NCBI RefSeq assembly: GCF_030930995.1
Contig: NZ_CP133217.1
Location: 868,001 to 932,000, forward strand
Direction of reading: 5' to 3'
DNA length: 64,000 nt
Source of the DNA: Thiothrix subterranea
GTDB taxonomy: Bacteria; Pseudomonadota; Gammaproteobacteria; Thiotrichales; Thiotrichaceae
In this document: piece after piece, positions 53,514 through 63,323 of the stretch
How the letters are laid out: every line of letters begins with the position of its first letter
How positions within the stretch are numbered: the first letter of the stretch is position 1
The notes under the pieces: generated by a model
The model's input: only the letters and a program-made list of their open reading frames with translations
The model's database searches: none
What the model was told of the DNA's origin: nothing
Made by a program: the position numbers and the translations under genes

Positions 53514-55829
53514 TCAACGCAACCACCGCTGCATAATGGTTTGTAAATCCTTCATCTCGAACGGCTTCACCAGAAAATCATTCATCCCCGCTGCAAGACA
53601 GCGCTCGCGTTCCCCCGCCAAGGCGTGTGCTGTCAGTGCAATAATCGGTAATTCTGCCGCTGACTTGAAGCAACGAATTCGCCGCGTTGTTTCATAACCA
53701 TCCATCTCCGGCATACTCACATCCATAAGCACCAATGCGAACGTTTGCTGTTGCACTTGTGCAATTGCGTGTTGTCCGCTACCCACGACCGTGACGGTCA
53801 GTGACAACGTATTCAGCAATTTTGGCAGAAAAAATTGATTCAATTCATCATCATCCACCAGCAAAACATGCGCAGGCATCTCAGGTTTGGGAGTATCCGG
53901 CATCAGCGATGCAGGGGCAGCGACTGCCAAGGGAAACGTCAGGGTAAACTGGAAACAACTGCCCTTACCCAGCGTACTTTCCAGCAACAAGTTTCCACCC
54001 ATTTGTGCTACCAAGCGCTGGCTGATGGCCAAGCCCATGCCGCTGCCGCCGTAACGACGCGCCGTGCCACGCTCCGCTTGGGAAAACGGCTGAAACAACT
54101 TGGCTTGCTGCTCTGGAGTCAAGCCAATGCCGGTATCGGTCACGCTAAAATGCAAACTGATCGAATGCGTATCTGCGGGCGGCGTGTTCACCGGCTGGAT
54201 TGCCAAGCGCACACTGCCGCGATGGGTAAACTTAATGGCATTGCCGACTAGATTAAATAACACCTGCTTCAAACGGGTGGGGTCGCCTTGCAACTGCGTG
54301 GGAAAATCCAGCGACTGCGGCACGCTTAAGTGAAGCTGTTGCGCCCGTGCTGATTCGGTAAACAAGGTGTGTAGCTCATCCAGGATCTTCGCAAGGTCAA
54401 ACGGAATCTGTTCCAGCACCATCTGGCGTTGTTCAATTTGGGATAAATCCAAGACATTGTTCAGCAAAGCCAGCATGTGTTTGGCAGCAATTTCCAGTTT
54501 CTCCACATAACTTTGCTGAGGTGGGGTCAGCGCCGTCTGGCGCAACAACACCCCCGTCCCCACAACCGCATTCATGGGGGTACGCAACTCGTGGCTCATG
54601 GTGATCAAAAACTCACTTTTCGCCTGATTCGCGGCTTGGGCGCTCGCCGTTTGTTCACGCAAAAGCCGCGTCTGATCCGCTTGCGCCAACGACAATAACA
54701 AGGAAAACAACGCGATACCCGTCAGCGCCAGCAAAATATCTTCCGATAAACGCGGCATAATCGCCAAATCCGCCAAAATCGTCGGCAATAAACCCAACAG
54801 CAAAATGACAAACGCGCCGATCAATTTACCCGCTACCGGCTGCTTTACCCGGAATGCCTGCCAAAACACCAAGAGCGTTAAGCACGTTGCTCCCAATGCC
54901 ACACTACTCATCCAGAAGGCGCGGTAGGGCAACCAAACACTATTCAGCGCAATGATCAAAGCTACCCAGAAGAAGCCCCGCAGTACCTGATCCAGCGTCT
55001 GTAACGGGTAAGTCGGCACGATATGCCGAAAAAAGGCGACAAATCCCACCACCGCCAAATGCCCGAAGACATTGTGAAACTGCGGATATTGCGACCAGCT
55101 TCCCGCGTATTGCTCAAAAATCCCCGTGTGGCGGTTCAATTCAAACAGCGTCGCTAAAATGAACAGGCTTAACCAAGCGTAACTGCTATCCCGCAGGCTG
55201 GTAAACAACAACAAGTTGTACAGCCCCAACGCCAATAACCCCCCCGTGATAATCGCTTCCACCACGAGCACAGGCAAATTGACTCGCGCCTCCGCGTTTA
55301 CCAAGCGGAAATCGACCGGCATAAAATCATTCACACGGGGCAAATAAACATACAACTCATGCACCCCTTGCGTGGGTAAGGCGAGTTGATAAGTGTGATG
55401 GTGAAAATACGGCGTGTGCGGCAACATTACTGGCGTATTGCCAGATGCTGAATCGTTGGCGGTTAGGTAAAGCTGTGTGTGTGGCACCGCGATTCCCCAA
55501 CACTGCACGTAACCTTGCCAAGCAGCGCCGGTTTGGTTATCAATCAGTATCCTGAGCCAATAGGGGTGGCTGCGCCGGTCTGCTAGGAATGCCATCTGTC
55601 CAGTGTTGCGAAATTGCGCGGAATACACGGGCGAGATCACGTCATTCACGCCCAGTGTTCCGGTGGGGTCAGGTAAAAAATCCAAGGAATGGTCAATCAC
55701 TAGCGGGGTTTGGGCATGACGCAATACGTGAGAACCTTCCGCTGCCCATCCATTCGCAGGCGCGAACAAGCATCCCAGACTCAGCAGCAACACGAGTCGA
55801 ATGCTGACACCCCACCCCCAATGCCACAT
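53514..55829 (-). CDS. Hybrid sensor histidine kinase with 7TMR-DISM input
   Basis: A 771-residue membrane kinase. Signal peptide (about 1-29), periplasmic 7TMR-DISMED2-like domain (about 40-165), seven membrane helices (about 185-390), HisKA with His413 in SHELRTPMNAVV, HATPase_c with NLVGNAIKFTHRG and DTGIGL, then a receiver domain (about 650-771) with phospho-acceptor Asp703 in LVLMDVSMPEMDGYE. DISMED2 domains are predicted to bind carbohydrate-like ligands. No separate response regulator is adjacent. It begins 10 bases after purE. Confidence 0.92.
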   Translation of the reverse strand: MWHWGWGVSIRLVLLLSLGCLFAPANGWAAEGSHVLRHAQTPLVIDHSLDFLPDPTGTLGVNDVISPVYSAQFRNTGQMAFLADRRSHPYWLRILIDNQTGAAWQGYVQCWGIAVPHTQLYLTANDSASGNTPVMLPHTPYFHHHTYQLALPTQGVHELYVYLPRVNDFMPVDFRLVNAEARVNLPVLVVEAIITGGLLALGLYNLLLFTSLRDSSYAWLSLFILATLFELNRHTGIFEQYAGSWSQYPQFHNVFGHLAVVGFVAFFRHIVPTYPLQTLDQVLRGFFWVALIIALNSVWLPYRAFWMSSVALGATCLTLLVFWQAFRVKQPVAGKLIGAFVILLLGLLPTILADLAIMPRLSEDILLALTGIALFSLLLSLAQADQTRLLREQTASAQAANQAKSEFLITMSHELRTPMNAVVGTGVLLRQTALTPPQQSYVEKLEIAAKHMLALLNNVLDLSQIEQRQMVLEQIPFDLAKILDELHTLFTESARAQQLHLSVPQSLDFPTQLQGDPTRLKQVLFNLVGNAIKFTHRGSVRLAIQPVNTPPADTHSISLHFSVTDTGIGLTPEQQAKLFQPFSQAERGTARRYGGSGMGLAISQRLVAQMGGNLLLESTLGKGSCFQFTLTFPLAVAAPASLMPDTPKPEMPAHVLLVDDDELNQFFLPKLLNTLSLTVTVVGSGQHAIAQVQQQTFALVLMDVSMPEMDGYETTRRIRCFKSAAELPIIALTAHALAGERERCLAAGMNDFLVKPFEMKDLQTIMQRWLR

Positions 55830-55838
55830 GGTTAAGGC

Positions 55839-56342
55839 TTAAGCTGGGGGTAAAGGCATATTCATCGCACACTGGCGTTGTTCTTCACGGAATTGCGCCA
55901 ACTTTTCCGCCAACACAGGGTCGTTATTCGCCAACATTGCCACGGCGAACAATGCCGCATTCGCTGCACCCGCTTCGCCAATCGCAAACGTGGCAACGGG
56001 AACACCTTTCGGCATTTGCACAATCGAATACAGCGAATCAATGCCGTTCAAGGCACGGCTGGTGACAGGTACGCCTAAAATCGGCAAGGTGGTTTTTGCC
56101 GCTAACATGCCGGGCAAGTGCGCTGCGCCGCCAGCACCCGCGATAATGCACTTTAGACCGCGCTCGCGAGCGGTTTCGGCGTATTCAAACAGTAAATCGG
56201 GTGTGCGATGGGCGGAAACGACGCGGTATTCGTGTGCGATACCGAATTTTTCCAGTTGTTCAACGGCTTTGGACATCACGTTCCAATCGCTGTTGCTACC
56301 CATGACAACCCCTACCACTACCGCCGAATTGGGTTGAGTCAT
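55839..56342 (-). CDS. purE: N5-carboxyaminoimidazole ribonucleotide mutase
   Basis: Class I PurE that rearranges N5-CAIR to CAIR. With the ATG at 56342 it has 167 residues and a GGGGAG Shine-Dalgarno. [33 protein letters not shown] and [13 protein letters not shown]-like (here [18 protein letters not shown]) are conserved. It is divergent from purC; a TATAAT on the minus strand (56375-56380) is a likely -10. Confidence 0.95.
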   Translation of the reverse strand: MTQPNSAVVVGVVMGSNSDWNVMSKAVEQLEKFGIAHEYRVVSAHRTPDLLFEYAETARERGLKCIIAGAGGAAHLPGMLAAKTTLPILGVPVTSRALNGIDSLYSIVQMPKGVPVATFAIGEAGAANAALFAVAMLANNDPVLAEKLAQFREEQRQCAMNMPLPPA

Positions 56343-56419
56343 GAAGCTCCCCTTATTTCTCTGCAAAATCTGATATTATAACGTGATGTACCTTTTACGC
56401 ACTAACTAACCGCAAGCGA

Positions 56420-57319
56420 ATGAATACAAACAGTCACCCAAGCAGCGTTCTTGAGACGCACATCACCTCCCTGCCGTTGATTGCACGGGGTAAAGTCCGC
56501 GATATTTACGCCGTCGATGATCAGCATATGCTGATCGTGACCACGGATCGTTTATCGGCATTCGATGTGATCATGCCGACCCCGATTCCACAGAAGGGCG
56601 TTATCCTCACCCAAGTGGCGAATTTCTGGTTTGGCTTGCTGCATGACGTGATTCCGAATCACTTGAGCGACAAAACGCTGGATGATCTGCCGCTGACGGC
56701 GGATGAAAAAGCGCAATTGCAAGGACGTAGCATTATTGTCAAACGCCTCAAGCCCTTGCCGGTGGAAGCGATTGTGCGCGGTTACTTGATCGGTTCGGGC
56801 TGGAAGGATTACCAGCAAACCGGCGCGGTATGCGGCATCGAATTGCCCGCCGGTTTGCAGATGGCAGACCGTTTGCCTGAGCCGATTTTCACGCCTTCCA
56901 GCAAAGCCGACGTGGGCGATCACGACATCAATATCAGCTTTGCGGACATGCAGGTGCGGATTGGCGCAGACCTCGCCGAGCAAGTGCGCAGCGTGAGTTT
57001 GGAGCTGTATCGCCAAGCGGCAGAATACGCGCTCAAACGCGGCATTATTATCGCTGACACCAAGTTTGAATTCGGGCTGGATGCGGAGGGTAAGCTGGTG
57101 TTGATCGACGAAATCCTCACGCCGGATTCTTCACGTTTCTGGCCTGCTGATCAGTACAAACCCGGCATTAGTCCGCCATCGTTTGACAAACAATTTGTGC
57201 GGGATTATTTAGAAACGCTGGATTGGGGCAAGGTCGCGCCGGGGCCGGAATTGCCTGCGGAGATTATGGAAAAGACAGCGGCTAAGTATCGGGAAGTTGC
57301 CGACTTACTCACGAAATAA
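56420..57319 (+). CDS. purC: Phosphoribosylaminoimidazole-succinocarboxamide synthase (SAICAR synthetase)
   Basis: Joins CAIR and aspartate in purine synthesis. The 299-residue size is the longer, yeast-like form rather than the E. coli 237-residue form. [41 protein letters not shown] and [10 protein letters not shown] with [14 protein letters not shown] are diagnostic. It is divergent from purE, so three purine genes are grouped here. Confidence 0.95.
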   Translation: MNTNSHPSSVLETHITSLPLIARGKVRDIYAVDDQHMLIVTTDRLSAFDVIMPTPIPQKGVILTQVANFWFGLLHDVIPNHLSDKTLDDLPLTADEKAQLQGRSIIVKRLKPLPVEAIVRGYLIGSGWKDYQQTGAVCGIELPAGLQMADRLPEPIFTPSSKADVGDHDINISFADMQVRIGADLAEQVRSVSLELYRQAAEYALKRGIIIADTKFEFGLDAEGKLVLIDEILTPDSSRFWPADQYKPGISPPSFDKQFVRDYLETLDWGKVAPGPELPAEIMEKTAAKYREVADLLTK

Positions 57320-57348
57320 CCAAAAAACTAACAACACAGGAATAAGCC

Positions 57349-58365
57349 ATGCGCGTATTGATCACAGGGGTTGCGGGATTCATCGGGATGCACCTCGCCT
57401 TGCAATTATTGCAACGCGGCGATGAAGTCGTCGGTATCGACAATTTCAACGATTACTACGATGTGACCTTGAAAGAACGCCGTTTGCAACGGGTGATCGA
57501 CGCGGATGCCTCAGGTAAATTCAAGTTCATTCGCCTCGATCTGGCTGACCGCGCGGGCATGGCAAAGCTGTTTGCGGAAGAAGGCTTGGATGCGGTGGTC
57601 AACCTTGCCGCGCAAGCGGGTGTGCGTTATTCCATTGAAAACCCGCTGGCTTACATCGACAGTAATCTGGTGGGGTTTGGGCATATTCTGGAAGGTTGCC
57701 GTCATAATGGGGTGAAGCATCTGGTGTATGCATCGTCCAGTTCGGTGTATGGCGCGAACGAATCCATGCCGTTTTCGGTGCATGACAATGTGGATCATCC
57801 GCTGTCGTTGTACGCCGCATCCAAGAAAGCCAATGAGTTGATGGCGCACACGTATTCGCATTTGTACGGTTTGCCAACCACGGGTTTACGCTTTTTCACG
57901 GTGTATGGCCCTTGGAGTCGCCCCGATATGGCGATGTTCAAATTTACCAAGGCGATTTTGGCAGGCAAGCCGATTGATGTGTTCAACTACGGCAAACACC
58001 GCCGCGATTTCACCTACATTGACGACATTGTGGAAGGCGTAATTCGCACGCTGGATCATACCGCCACTGGCAATGCGGCATGGAGTGGGATGCAGCCTGA
58101 CCCCGGTACGAGCAAAGCCCCGTGGCGTGTTTACAATATCGGCAATCAGAATCCGGTGGAATTGATGGATTATATTCGTGCCATTGAAGATGCACTGGGG
58201 ATGAAAGCAGAGTTGAATTTATTGCCGCTGCAACCGGGCGACGTGCCGGATACTTATGCCGATGTGGATGCATTGGTGCAAGATGTGGGCTATCGTCCCA
58301 GTATGTCGGTTGACGAAGGGACGCGCCGCTTTGTGCAGTGGTATCGTGATTATTATCAGGTTTGA
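57349..58365 (+). CDS. NAD-dependent epimerase, UDP-glucuronate 4-epimerase type
   Basis: A 338-residue short-chain dehydrogenase. [33 protein letters not shown] is the UDP-glucuronate epimerase N-terminus, and Y155-x(3)-K159 (YAASK) the catalytic pair. [15 protein letters not shown] and the C-terminal Asp/Gly-rich part fit. It likely makes UDP-galacturonate for surface polysaccharide. It lies between purC and the GspC-like gene without other sugar genes nearby. Confidence 0.9.
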   Translation: MRVLITGVAGFIGMHLALQLLQRGDEVVGIDNFNDYYDVTLKERRLQRVIDADASGKFKFIRLDLADRAGMAKLFAEEGLDAVVNLAAQAGVRYSIENPLAYIDSNLVGFGHILEGCRHNGVKHLVYASSSSVYGANESMPFSVHDNVDHPLSLYAASKKANELMAHTYSHLYGLPTTGLRFFTVYGPWSRPDMAMFKFTKAILAGKPIDVFNYGKHRRDFTYIDDIVEGVIRTLDHTATGNAAWSGMQPDPGTSKAPWRVYNIGNQNPVELMDYIRAIEDALGMKAELNLLPLQPGDVPDTYADVDALVQDVGYRPSMSVDEGTRRFVQWYRDYYQV

Positions 58366-58399
58366 GCCATTAACGGCCATTAACGAATGAGGCTTTCCC

Positions 58400-59392
58400 A
58401 TGCAAGGTACGCAACGTGCGCGTTTCGTTGAGCAACTGCTAAGCCGCGCCCCGGACTACGCCAGTTTTGTGTTGGTGATTTTGGCGGGTTTTTTGCTGGC
58501 ACGCTTGGCGTGGATGCTATTTCCCACCGCGCCGCGCCCCTTACTCACCAGCAATGATAGCGGTGTGGTAAACAGCGCCACCCAAGCGCAACCCAATCTG
58601 GGCGATACCTTGGCAGGCTACCATTTGTTTGGGGTGTATCAAGCGGATAGCGGTAAACCCGCGCCGACGAATATTCAAAATACCCAATTGGCGCTCAAAC
58701 TTCAGGGGGTTTACGCCCCGCCCAATGACAGCGGTTACGCAGTGATTGAGGAAAATGCGCAGCAAAAAATCTACGCAGCGGGTAGCACCATTGGGAATTC
58801 CGGGGCAGTATTAGAACAGATTTTAGGCGATCATGTGTTATTACGGCGCAATGGTTTGCTGGAGAAATTGCCATTGCCCAAGGCAGAGTTAAGCGGTGGC
58901 AGCAATGCAGCGGCGGCAGGTTTTGCCGATAACGCGCCGATGGATATGCCGCCAACCGACTACACCCAGCCTCCCCCTGAGATGATGCCCCCGCCAGAAA
59001 TGTTTACCCCTAGCGAAGGCGCGGTGCCGCCGCCATTACCGGAAGAAGCGCCCCAGCCAGAACCGGTGGCAGCAGAACCCCAGGCTAATTTGGGTGAATT
59101 TCGCCAGTCGGTGATGAACAATAATATGCGTCTGCTGGAAGTCGCCAGCCCTCAGCCTTACGAACGTGACGGCAAATTTTTAGGGTTTCAATTAAGCCCC
59201 GGCAGCAATGTGGCAATGTTTAACCAATTGGGCTTGCAACCGGGCGATATTGTGACGGCGGTGAATGGCACTGTGTTGGAAAACCCTGCGATTGCGATGC
59301 GCTTATTACAGGAAGCTGCAACGGCTTCACAGGTGAATTTAAACATCACCCGTAATGGTCAAGAAGTCTCCTTACCCATCAATTTCCAATAA
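58400..59392 (+). CDS. GspC-like type II secretion protein
   Basis: A 330-residue bitopic protein with one membrane helix (about 21-41), a GspC homology region (TLAGYHLFGVY, then LKLQGVYAPPNDSGYAVIEE), a Pro-rich linker (about 190-230) and a C-terminal PDZ-like domain (about 255-330, LGLQPGDIVTAVNGTVLENP). GspC links the inner-membrane platform and the secretin. No gspD-M genes are in the flanks, so it is either separated from its operon or a stand-alone relative. Confidence 0.85.
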   Translation: MQGTQRARFVEQLLSRAPDYASFVLVILAGFLLARLAWMLFPTAPRPLLTSNDSGVVNSATQAQPNLGDTLAGYHLFGVYQADSGKPAPTNIQNTQLALKLQGVYAPPNDSGYAVIEENAQQKIYAAGSTIGNSGAVLEQILGDHVLLRRNGLLEKLPLPKAELSGGSNAAAAGFADNAPMDMPPTDYTQPPPEMMPPPEMFTPSEGAVPPPLPEEAPQPEPVAAEPQANLGEFRQSVMNNNMRLLEVASPQPYERDGKFLGFQLSPGSNVAMFNQLGLQPGDIVTAVNGTVLENPAIAMRLLQEAATASQVNLNITRNGQEVSLPINFQ

Positions 59393-59473
59393 CCTCTATC
59401 CCTCCGACTTTTTGCTAACCTGTTTCCGCTAGGATATGCTGCACTGCAATATCCTTAATGGTGAGAAGTTGTT

Positions 59474-60814
59474 ATGCAAATTCATATCCCCGATGGCGAA
59501 GGTATGCACCGCATTGTGATTGTCGGCGGCGGTGCTGGTGGGCTGGAACTGGCAACCTTGCTGGGCGATAGCTTAGGTAAAAAGCAACACGCCCACATTA
59601 CCCTGATCGACAAAAGCCGTACCCATATCTGGAAACCGATGCTGCACGAGATTGCCTCCGGTAGCATGGATTACAGCCTGCACGAAATCGACTACCTTGC
59701 CCAAGCGCATTGGCACCACTTCCGCTACCGCATTGGCGCAATGACTGGCATTGACCGTGCGCAACGACTGGTGCATGTCGCCTCCCACCAAGATGAGGAT
59801 GGCAAATCCGTCACCCAAGAACGCAGTTTCCCTTACGACACGCTGGTGATTGCGGTTGGCAGCCGTACCAACGATTTCAAAATTCCGGGCGTGGCGGAAC
59901 ACGCGATTCAATTGGATACCCCTGAACAGGCGCAACGTTTCCACCGTAAGTTGGTGAATGCTTGCATTCGCGCTCATGCTCAACCCGAACCCTTATTCCC
60001 GAATCAGTTGCAAGTCGCGATTATCGGCGCAGGCGCTACCGGCGTGGAACTCTCGGCTGAATTGTACCGCAGCATTCGCACCTTGGTGTCGTATGGCTTG
60101 GAACGCATCGAAGCCGATCAAGACGTTACCCTCACCCTGATCGAAGCCGCACCGCGCATTTTGCCGGTATTGCCCGACCGCATTGCCAGTGAAGCGACCC
60201 GCATCTTGGAAAAGCTGGATGTGAAAATCCGCACCAATGCTCGCGTCTCCGGCGTAACGCCGTTTGGGGTGCAATTGGCAACGGGTGAATTTTTGCCTGC
60301 CGAATTGGTAGTGTGGGCGGCGGGAATTCGCGCTCCAGCGTGCTTGCACGATCTGGATGGCTTGGAAAGCAATAGTATCAACCAATTGCTCGTCAAACCG
60401 ACCTTGCAAACGACGCGCGATGATAATGTGTTTGCGTTCGGCGATTGTGCCGCTGCACCTTGGCTGGACGCAGCCGCCGAAACCATGATTCCACCTCGCG
60501 CCCAAGCCGCGCATCAGCAAGCGGTACACCTCGCTAAGCAGTTACGCCAACGCATAAACGGCAAACCGCTGGCCGACTTTCACTACCAGGATTTCGGTTC
60601 ATTGGTGTCGTTGGGGGAAAACTTGGCCGTTGGCGGTTTGATGGGCAATCTTGCCAAGGGAACGTTGTTTGTGGAAGGCTATATTGCGCGTTTTATGTAT
60701 AATATGCTCTACAAAAAGCACCAAGTGGGGTTACATGGCGTTTGGAAAGTCGCCTTGAATTCATTGTCAGCGCTGATTCACCGCAGTACCACGCCGCGTA
60801 TTAAACTGCACTAG
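59474..60814 (+). CDS. NADH dehydrogenase type II-like NAD(P)/FAD oxidoreductase
   Basis: A 446-residue flavoprotein with two Rossmann motifs: IVIVGGGAGGLELATLLG near the N-terminus and VAIIGAGATGVELSAEL for NADH. DNVFAFGDCAAAP and the C-terminal membrane-binding helix (MGNLAKGTLFVEGYIARFMY) fit NDH-2, which oxidises NADH to quinone at the inner membrane without pumping. A sulfide:quinone reductase role is less likely because its Cys motif is not seen. It overlaps priA tail to tail. Confidence 0.9.
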   Translation: MQIHIPDGEGMHRIVIVGGGAGGLELATLLGDSLGKKQHAHITLIDKSRTHIWKPMLHEIASGSMDYSLHEIDYLAQAHWHHFRYRIGAMTGIDRAQRLVHVASHQDEDGKSVTQERSFPYDTLVIAVGSRTNDFKIPGVAEHAIQLDTPEQAQRFHRKLVNACIRAHAQPEPLFPNQLQVAIIGAGATGVELSAELYRSIRTLVSYGLERIEADQDVTLTLIEAAPRILPVLPDRIASEATRILEKLDVKIRTNARVSGVTPFGVQLATGEFLPAELVVWAAGIRAPACLHDLDGLESNSINQLLVKPTLQTTRDDNVFAFGDCAAAPWLDAAAETMIPPRAQAAHQQAVHLAKQLRQRINGKPLADFHYQDFGSLVSLGENLAVGGLMGNLAKGTLFVEGYIARFMYNMLYKKHQVGLHGVWKVALNSLSALIHRSTTPRIKLH

Positions 60815-62850
60815 CTAAACTCAATCGGATCAATATCAATCGACCAGCGCACGCTCGAACGCCCCGGCAAGTTTGCGGCGTGTTGCAGCAATTGGTGCAA
60901 AGCGTTGTGCAATGCGGCGCGTTGCTGACTCCCCAACAGCAATTGCGCCCGGTAACGGTTGGCGCGTTTTTCCAGCGGCGCGGGAATCGGCCCCAAACGC
61001 TGAATCCCCGCGCCATCCGCTGCCAGCAAGCGTTGACTGACGTGTTCCAGAAAGTCCAAAGCTTTCTCCATGCTCGCGGTGCTGCTGGCACGAATCAAGG
61101 CTTGGTAGCCGAAGGGCGGTAAATGCCAGCGTTTGCGATCTTCCAGCAATTGCCGCGCAAACGGGGTATAGCCATGCCCGACCAGTTGGTGCAATAAGGG
61201 GTGATCCGGCTGGCTGGTTTGCAAAATTACCCGCCCCGGTTTGTCAGCCCGCCCCGCCCGCCCCGCGACTTGCACCAGCAATTGCCCCAAGCGTTCCAAA
61301 GCGCGGTAATCGGTGCTGAGCAGCGATTGGTCAATGTCAATAATCACCACCAAGGTGAGATTGGGGAAATCGTGACCTTTCGCCAGCATTTGCGTGCCGA
61401 CCAGAATCAGCGGGTCATTGCTACGCACCGTGCTGAGCTTGTCTTCGAGCTGCCCTTTGCGGCTGGTGCTGTCGCGGTCAATGCGCACCACGAGGGCGTC
61501 GGGAAACGTGGTTTGCAGGGTGAGTTCCAGCCGTTCCGTGCCTTGGCCTTGGGTGGTGAGTTGGGGATTTTTGCACACCGGGCAGTGCAGTGGCGTGGTT
61601 TGTTCAGCGCCGCAATGGTGGCAAACCAAGCGGTTACGCCGTGCGTGCCAAGTCATTTTCACGCTGCAATGGTCGCAATTGGCGTGCCAGCCGCAGGAAG
61701 GGCAGAACAGGGTGGGCGCAAACCCGCGCCGATTCAGGAATACCATGATTTGTTCGCCCCGCGCTAAGGTCGCACGAATGGCTTGCAAACTTTGCGGCGT
61801 TAAACCGGCTTGCAATTCAAACGGGCGGGTATCCTGAATCTGTAAATCGGGTTTGCGTGTGGTGCCGGGGCGACGTTCGAGGCGGGCGTAATGAAAGCGT
61901 GACGTTTGGGCATTGTACAGCGCTTCCAACGACGGCGTGGCGGTTCCCATGAGGATGGGAATATCCAACATTTGGGCGCGTTTAATCGCCAGATCACGGG
62001 CGTGATAGCGAAAACCTTCCTGTTGTTTGAGGGAAGCATCGTGTTCTTCGTCAATCACAATCAGCGCGAGGTGGGGTGCAGGGGTGAAAATCGCCGAGCG
62101 CGTGCCAATAATGATTTGCGCCGCGCCGCTGCGGGCTTGCAACCACGCTTTGAGGCGGTCGCCATCACTCAAGCCGGAGTGCAAACATGCCATCGGGGTA
62201 TCGCCAAAAAAATGGGCAAAACGTAACAGCAATTGTGGAGTCAAGCCGATTTCGGGAACGATGACCAGCACTTGTTTTCCCGCTGCAAACAGTGGCGCAA
62301 TCAGGCGCAGGTAAATTTCGGTTTTGCCGCTGCCAGTAATGCCGTGCAATAAGATCGGGCGACGCGGGATTTGTGCATTCCATTGCTGGATGTAGTGCAG
62401 GCATTGTTGTTGTTCGTCCGTCAATTGCAAGCGGGCGGGGTTGGGTGATGTTGCAGCGGTCGGGGTCGACGACACCAGCAATTTTTGCAGGCGCGTGGAA
62501 AGTGGTTTTGGTTTGCGCAACGCAACGGGCAAGGCGGAAAAAATCACTTCGCCCACCGGGTGGTGGTAATAACGCGCCGCCCATTGCAACAATTCCAGCA
62601 AATGCGCATCGGGCAGTGGCATCGCATCAAGCACGGCATCCACGGGCTTGATGGTAAACGGCGCATCGGGGTTGTCAGTCTCTGGCGCACGTTCGGCACT
62701 GATCACCAAACCGACGGACTGTTGCTTGCCAAACGGCACGAGAACGCGCGTCCCGACCGGTAGCGCGGCATCGGCATAATGGGAGTAACTGAGCAAGGTG
62801 CGCAGTGGGCGTGGCACTGCAATTTGGAGGGTGTAGGCGGTTTGACTCAT
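60811..62850 (-). CDS. priA: Primosomal protein N' (replication restart helicase)
   Basis: DEAH-type 3'-5' helicase that reloads the replisome at stalled forks. 679 residues from the ATG at 62850; the ATG at 62889 adds 13 unconserved residues. Walker A is GITGSGKTEIYLR, VIDEEHDASLK is Walker B, and the zinc module is CPSCGWHANCDHC, then CHHCGAEQTTPLHCPVC. GTQMLAKGHDFPNLTLV and QVAGRAGR complete the helicase. The region upstream contains DnaA-box-like sequences. Confidence 0.96.
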   Translation of the reverse strand: MSQTAYTLQIAVPRPLRTLLSYSHYADAALPVGTRVLVPFGKQQSVGLVISAERAPETDNPDAPFTIKPVDAVLDAMPLPDAHLLELLQWAARYYHHPVGEVIFSALPVALRKPKPLSTRLQKLLVSSTPTAATSPNPARLQLTDEQQQCLHYIQQWNAQIPRRPILLHGITGSGKTEIYLRLIAPLFAAGKQVLVIVPEIGLTPQLLLRFAHFFGDTPMACLHSGLSDGDRLKAWLQARSGAAQIIIGTRSAIFTPAPHLALIVIDEEHDASLKQQEGFRYHARDLAIKRAQMLDIPILMGTATPSLEALYNAQTSRFHYARLERRPGTTRKPDLQIQDTRPFELQAGLTPQSLQAIRATLARGEQIMVFLNRRGFAPTLFCPSCGWHANCDHCSVKMTWHARRNRLVCHHCGAEQTTPLHCPVCKNPQLTTQGQGTERLELTLQTTFPDALVVRIDRDSTSRKGQLEDKLSTVRSNDPLILVGTQMLAKGHDFPNLTLVVIIDIDQSLLSTDYRALERLGQLLVQVAGRAGRADKPGRVILQTSQPDHPLLHQLVGHGYTPFARQLLEDRKRWHLPPFGYQALIRASSTASMEKALDFLEHVSQRLLAADGAGIQRLGPIPAPLEKRANRYRAQLLLGSQQRAALHNALHQLLQHAANLPGRSSVRWSIDIDPIEFS

Positions 62851-62889
62851 GCGGGCAAGTTTAGCGGAAGCTTGCCCAAACCTTAACAA

Positions 62890-63323
62890 CTACTTGCTAC
62901 ATAAGCGGAAATTCGGGTTATGCACAGAACCTGTGGATAACTCTGTGGATGAACGGCAAAAAGTGGCGGCTACGCCTTGTCAAATAAGCACTTATGCACT
63001 TTGAATAAAAATTAACCCACATTGCTTTAGTATATAAATATCAGTAACTTAAATTATTTTTTCACGCAGTTCTTGACAAACTAAGCGTAAATATGAAAGT
63101 AAGGTTACAGTGTGGACAACTCTTAAAACCGTGCCGTGAAACTAAACGCTAAGGCAGCGCATCAAGCATGGTTCAGAAATCCAGAAAATGCTAAAGTAAC
63201 GCTTCGTTTTATGGTGAAGAATTGATTACGACCATTTGACCTCTACAAGTGCCTGATTTCTCAATTTTAGCTGCGAACCACGCTCTCATATGCTGTGAAT
63301 GTTATATCCCATGCGAGCAAACC
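62890..63323 (+). other. Gene-free region with DnaA-box cluster and AT-rich tract
   Basis: Five sequences match or nearly match the DnaA box: TTATGCACA (62918-62926), TGTGGATAA (62932-62940, perfect on the minus strand), TGTGGATGA (62944-62952), TTATGCACT (62992-63000) and TGTGGACAA (63111-63119). An AT-rich tract (63001-63060) lies among them, and TTGACA occurs at 63074. This is the look of a replication origin or DnaA-controlled promoter. No gene was found in it. Confidence 0.45.

Noticed and set aside
59474-60814. Sulfide:quinone reductase instead of NDH-2
   Set aside because: The second Rossmann motif for NADH is present and the redox-active cysteine pattern of sulfide:quinone reductases is not seen.
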